Below, one piece after another: positions 6,413 to 6,560 of a stretch of 6,560 nucleotides of DNA. The notes beneath the pieces are model-generated. The model was not told the origin of the DNA. It did not search any database and saw only the letters and a program-made list of their open reading frames with translations. The first letter of the stretch is position 1; each line of letters opens with the position of its first letter. The position numbers and the translations under genes are program-made. Origin of the DNA: Candidatus Sigynarchaeota archaeon (lineage in GTDB: Archaea; Asgardarchaeota; Lokiarchaeia; Sigynarchaeales; Sigynarchaeaceae); assembly GCA_030587525.1 (NCBI GenBank), contig JAUQYW010000526.1, forward strand, positions 1-6,560, read 5' to 3'.

Positions 6413-6560
6413 ATGATGCACGGCAACGCGGCTCGATTTGGTCGGTTTTACAAGCAATCAAGGTCGCGTTTTTTTTTCATCGTGGTGGGACTTCCTATTT
6501 TCGTCTTGATGGTGCTCGTGTTCTGCTCTTACATGGCATTCTTCACCACCATGTTTTTTG
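6413..6560 (+). CDS. Start of a membrane protein, truncated by the window edge
   Basis: The frame starts with two adjacent ATG codons (6413 and 6416), six bases after the in-frame stop TAA at 6407-6409, and is still open at the window end after 49 codons. The first 19 residues carry five Arg and one Lys (ARFGRFYKQSRSR). From residue 20 a strongly hydrophobic stretch (FFFIVVGLPIFVLMVLVFCS) forms a transmembrane helix or signal anchor. The positive-inside rule puts the N-terminus in the cytoplasm. A T9 run at 6469-6477 encodes part of the Phe cluster and is a possible site of indel error. The gene is divergent from the zinc-ribbon gene and has its own TATA-like element. Too little is present to name a family. 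Confidence 0.55.
   Translation, partial: MMHGNAARFGRFYKQSRSRFFFIVVGLPIFVLMVLVFCSYMAFFTTMFF

Overview
The window most likely comes from an archaeon. Several gene starts are preceded by TATA-box-like elements at archaeal spacing. Two adjacent genes share a GGTGA Shine-Dalgarno element exactly 6 nt before their ATG. T-runs, not GC-rich hairpins, follow the one clear transcription unit. The long Pro/Ala-rich protein with two CxxC...CxxC zinc ribbons would suit a lineage such as the Asgard archaea, but that placement is an impression and nothing here proves it. There are no rRNA or tRNA genes, CRISPR arrays or insertion sequences.

Layout from left to right: (1) 73-516 (+), an unrecognised small soluble protein. 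(2) 575-3463 (-), a two-gene sugar operon transcribed right to left: a 501-aa fucose/arabinose-isomerase-fold protein, followed 21 bp later by a 453-aa GPH-family (MelB-like) sugar:cation symporter, with a T8 tract beyond the last gene as probable terminator. (3) 3599-4606 (+), a DMT-superfamily (EamA-like) membrane transporter, divergent from the operon. (4) 4642-6255 (-), convergent with the DMT gene, a 537-aa protein with long Pro/Ala/Gln-rich, presumably disordered segments and two related zinc ribbons near its C-terminus. (5) 6413-6560 (+), the start of a membrane protein cut by the window edge, probably expressed from a leaderless transcript.

The clearest functional unit is the isomerase-symporter pair. 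The symporter would bring in a sugar or sugar derivative and the isomerase would convert aldose to ketose or act on a related substrate. Which sugar cannot be read from the sequence: the candidate metal ligands look FucI-like, while the length is that of an AraA-type enzyme.

The least explained item is the twin-zinc-ribbon protein. It combines duplicated ribbons, a repeated RPSxVAARQ linear motif and helix-like islands in a Pro-rich chain. Its promoter region is shared with the right-hand gene and carries a CAATCTT-N8-AAGATTG inverted repeat that looks like an operator. There is no strong case for a new multigene system such as a defence island or gene cluster.
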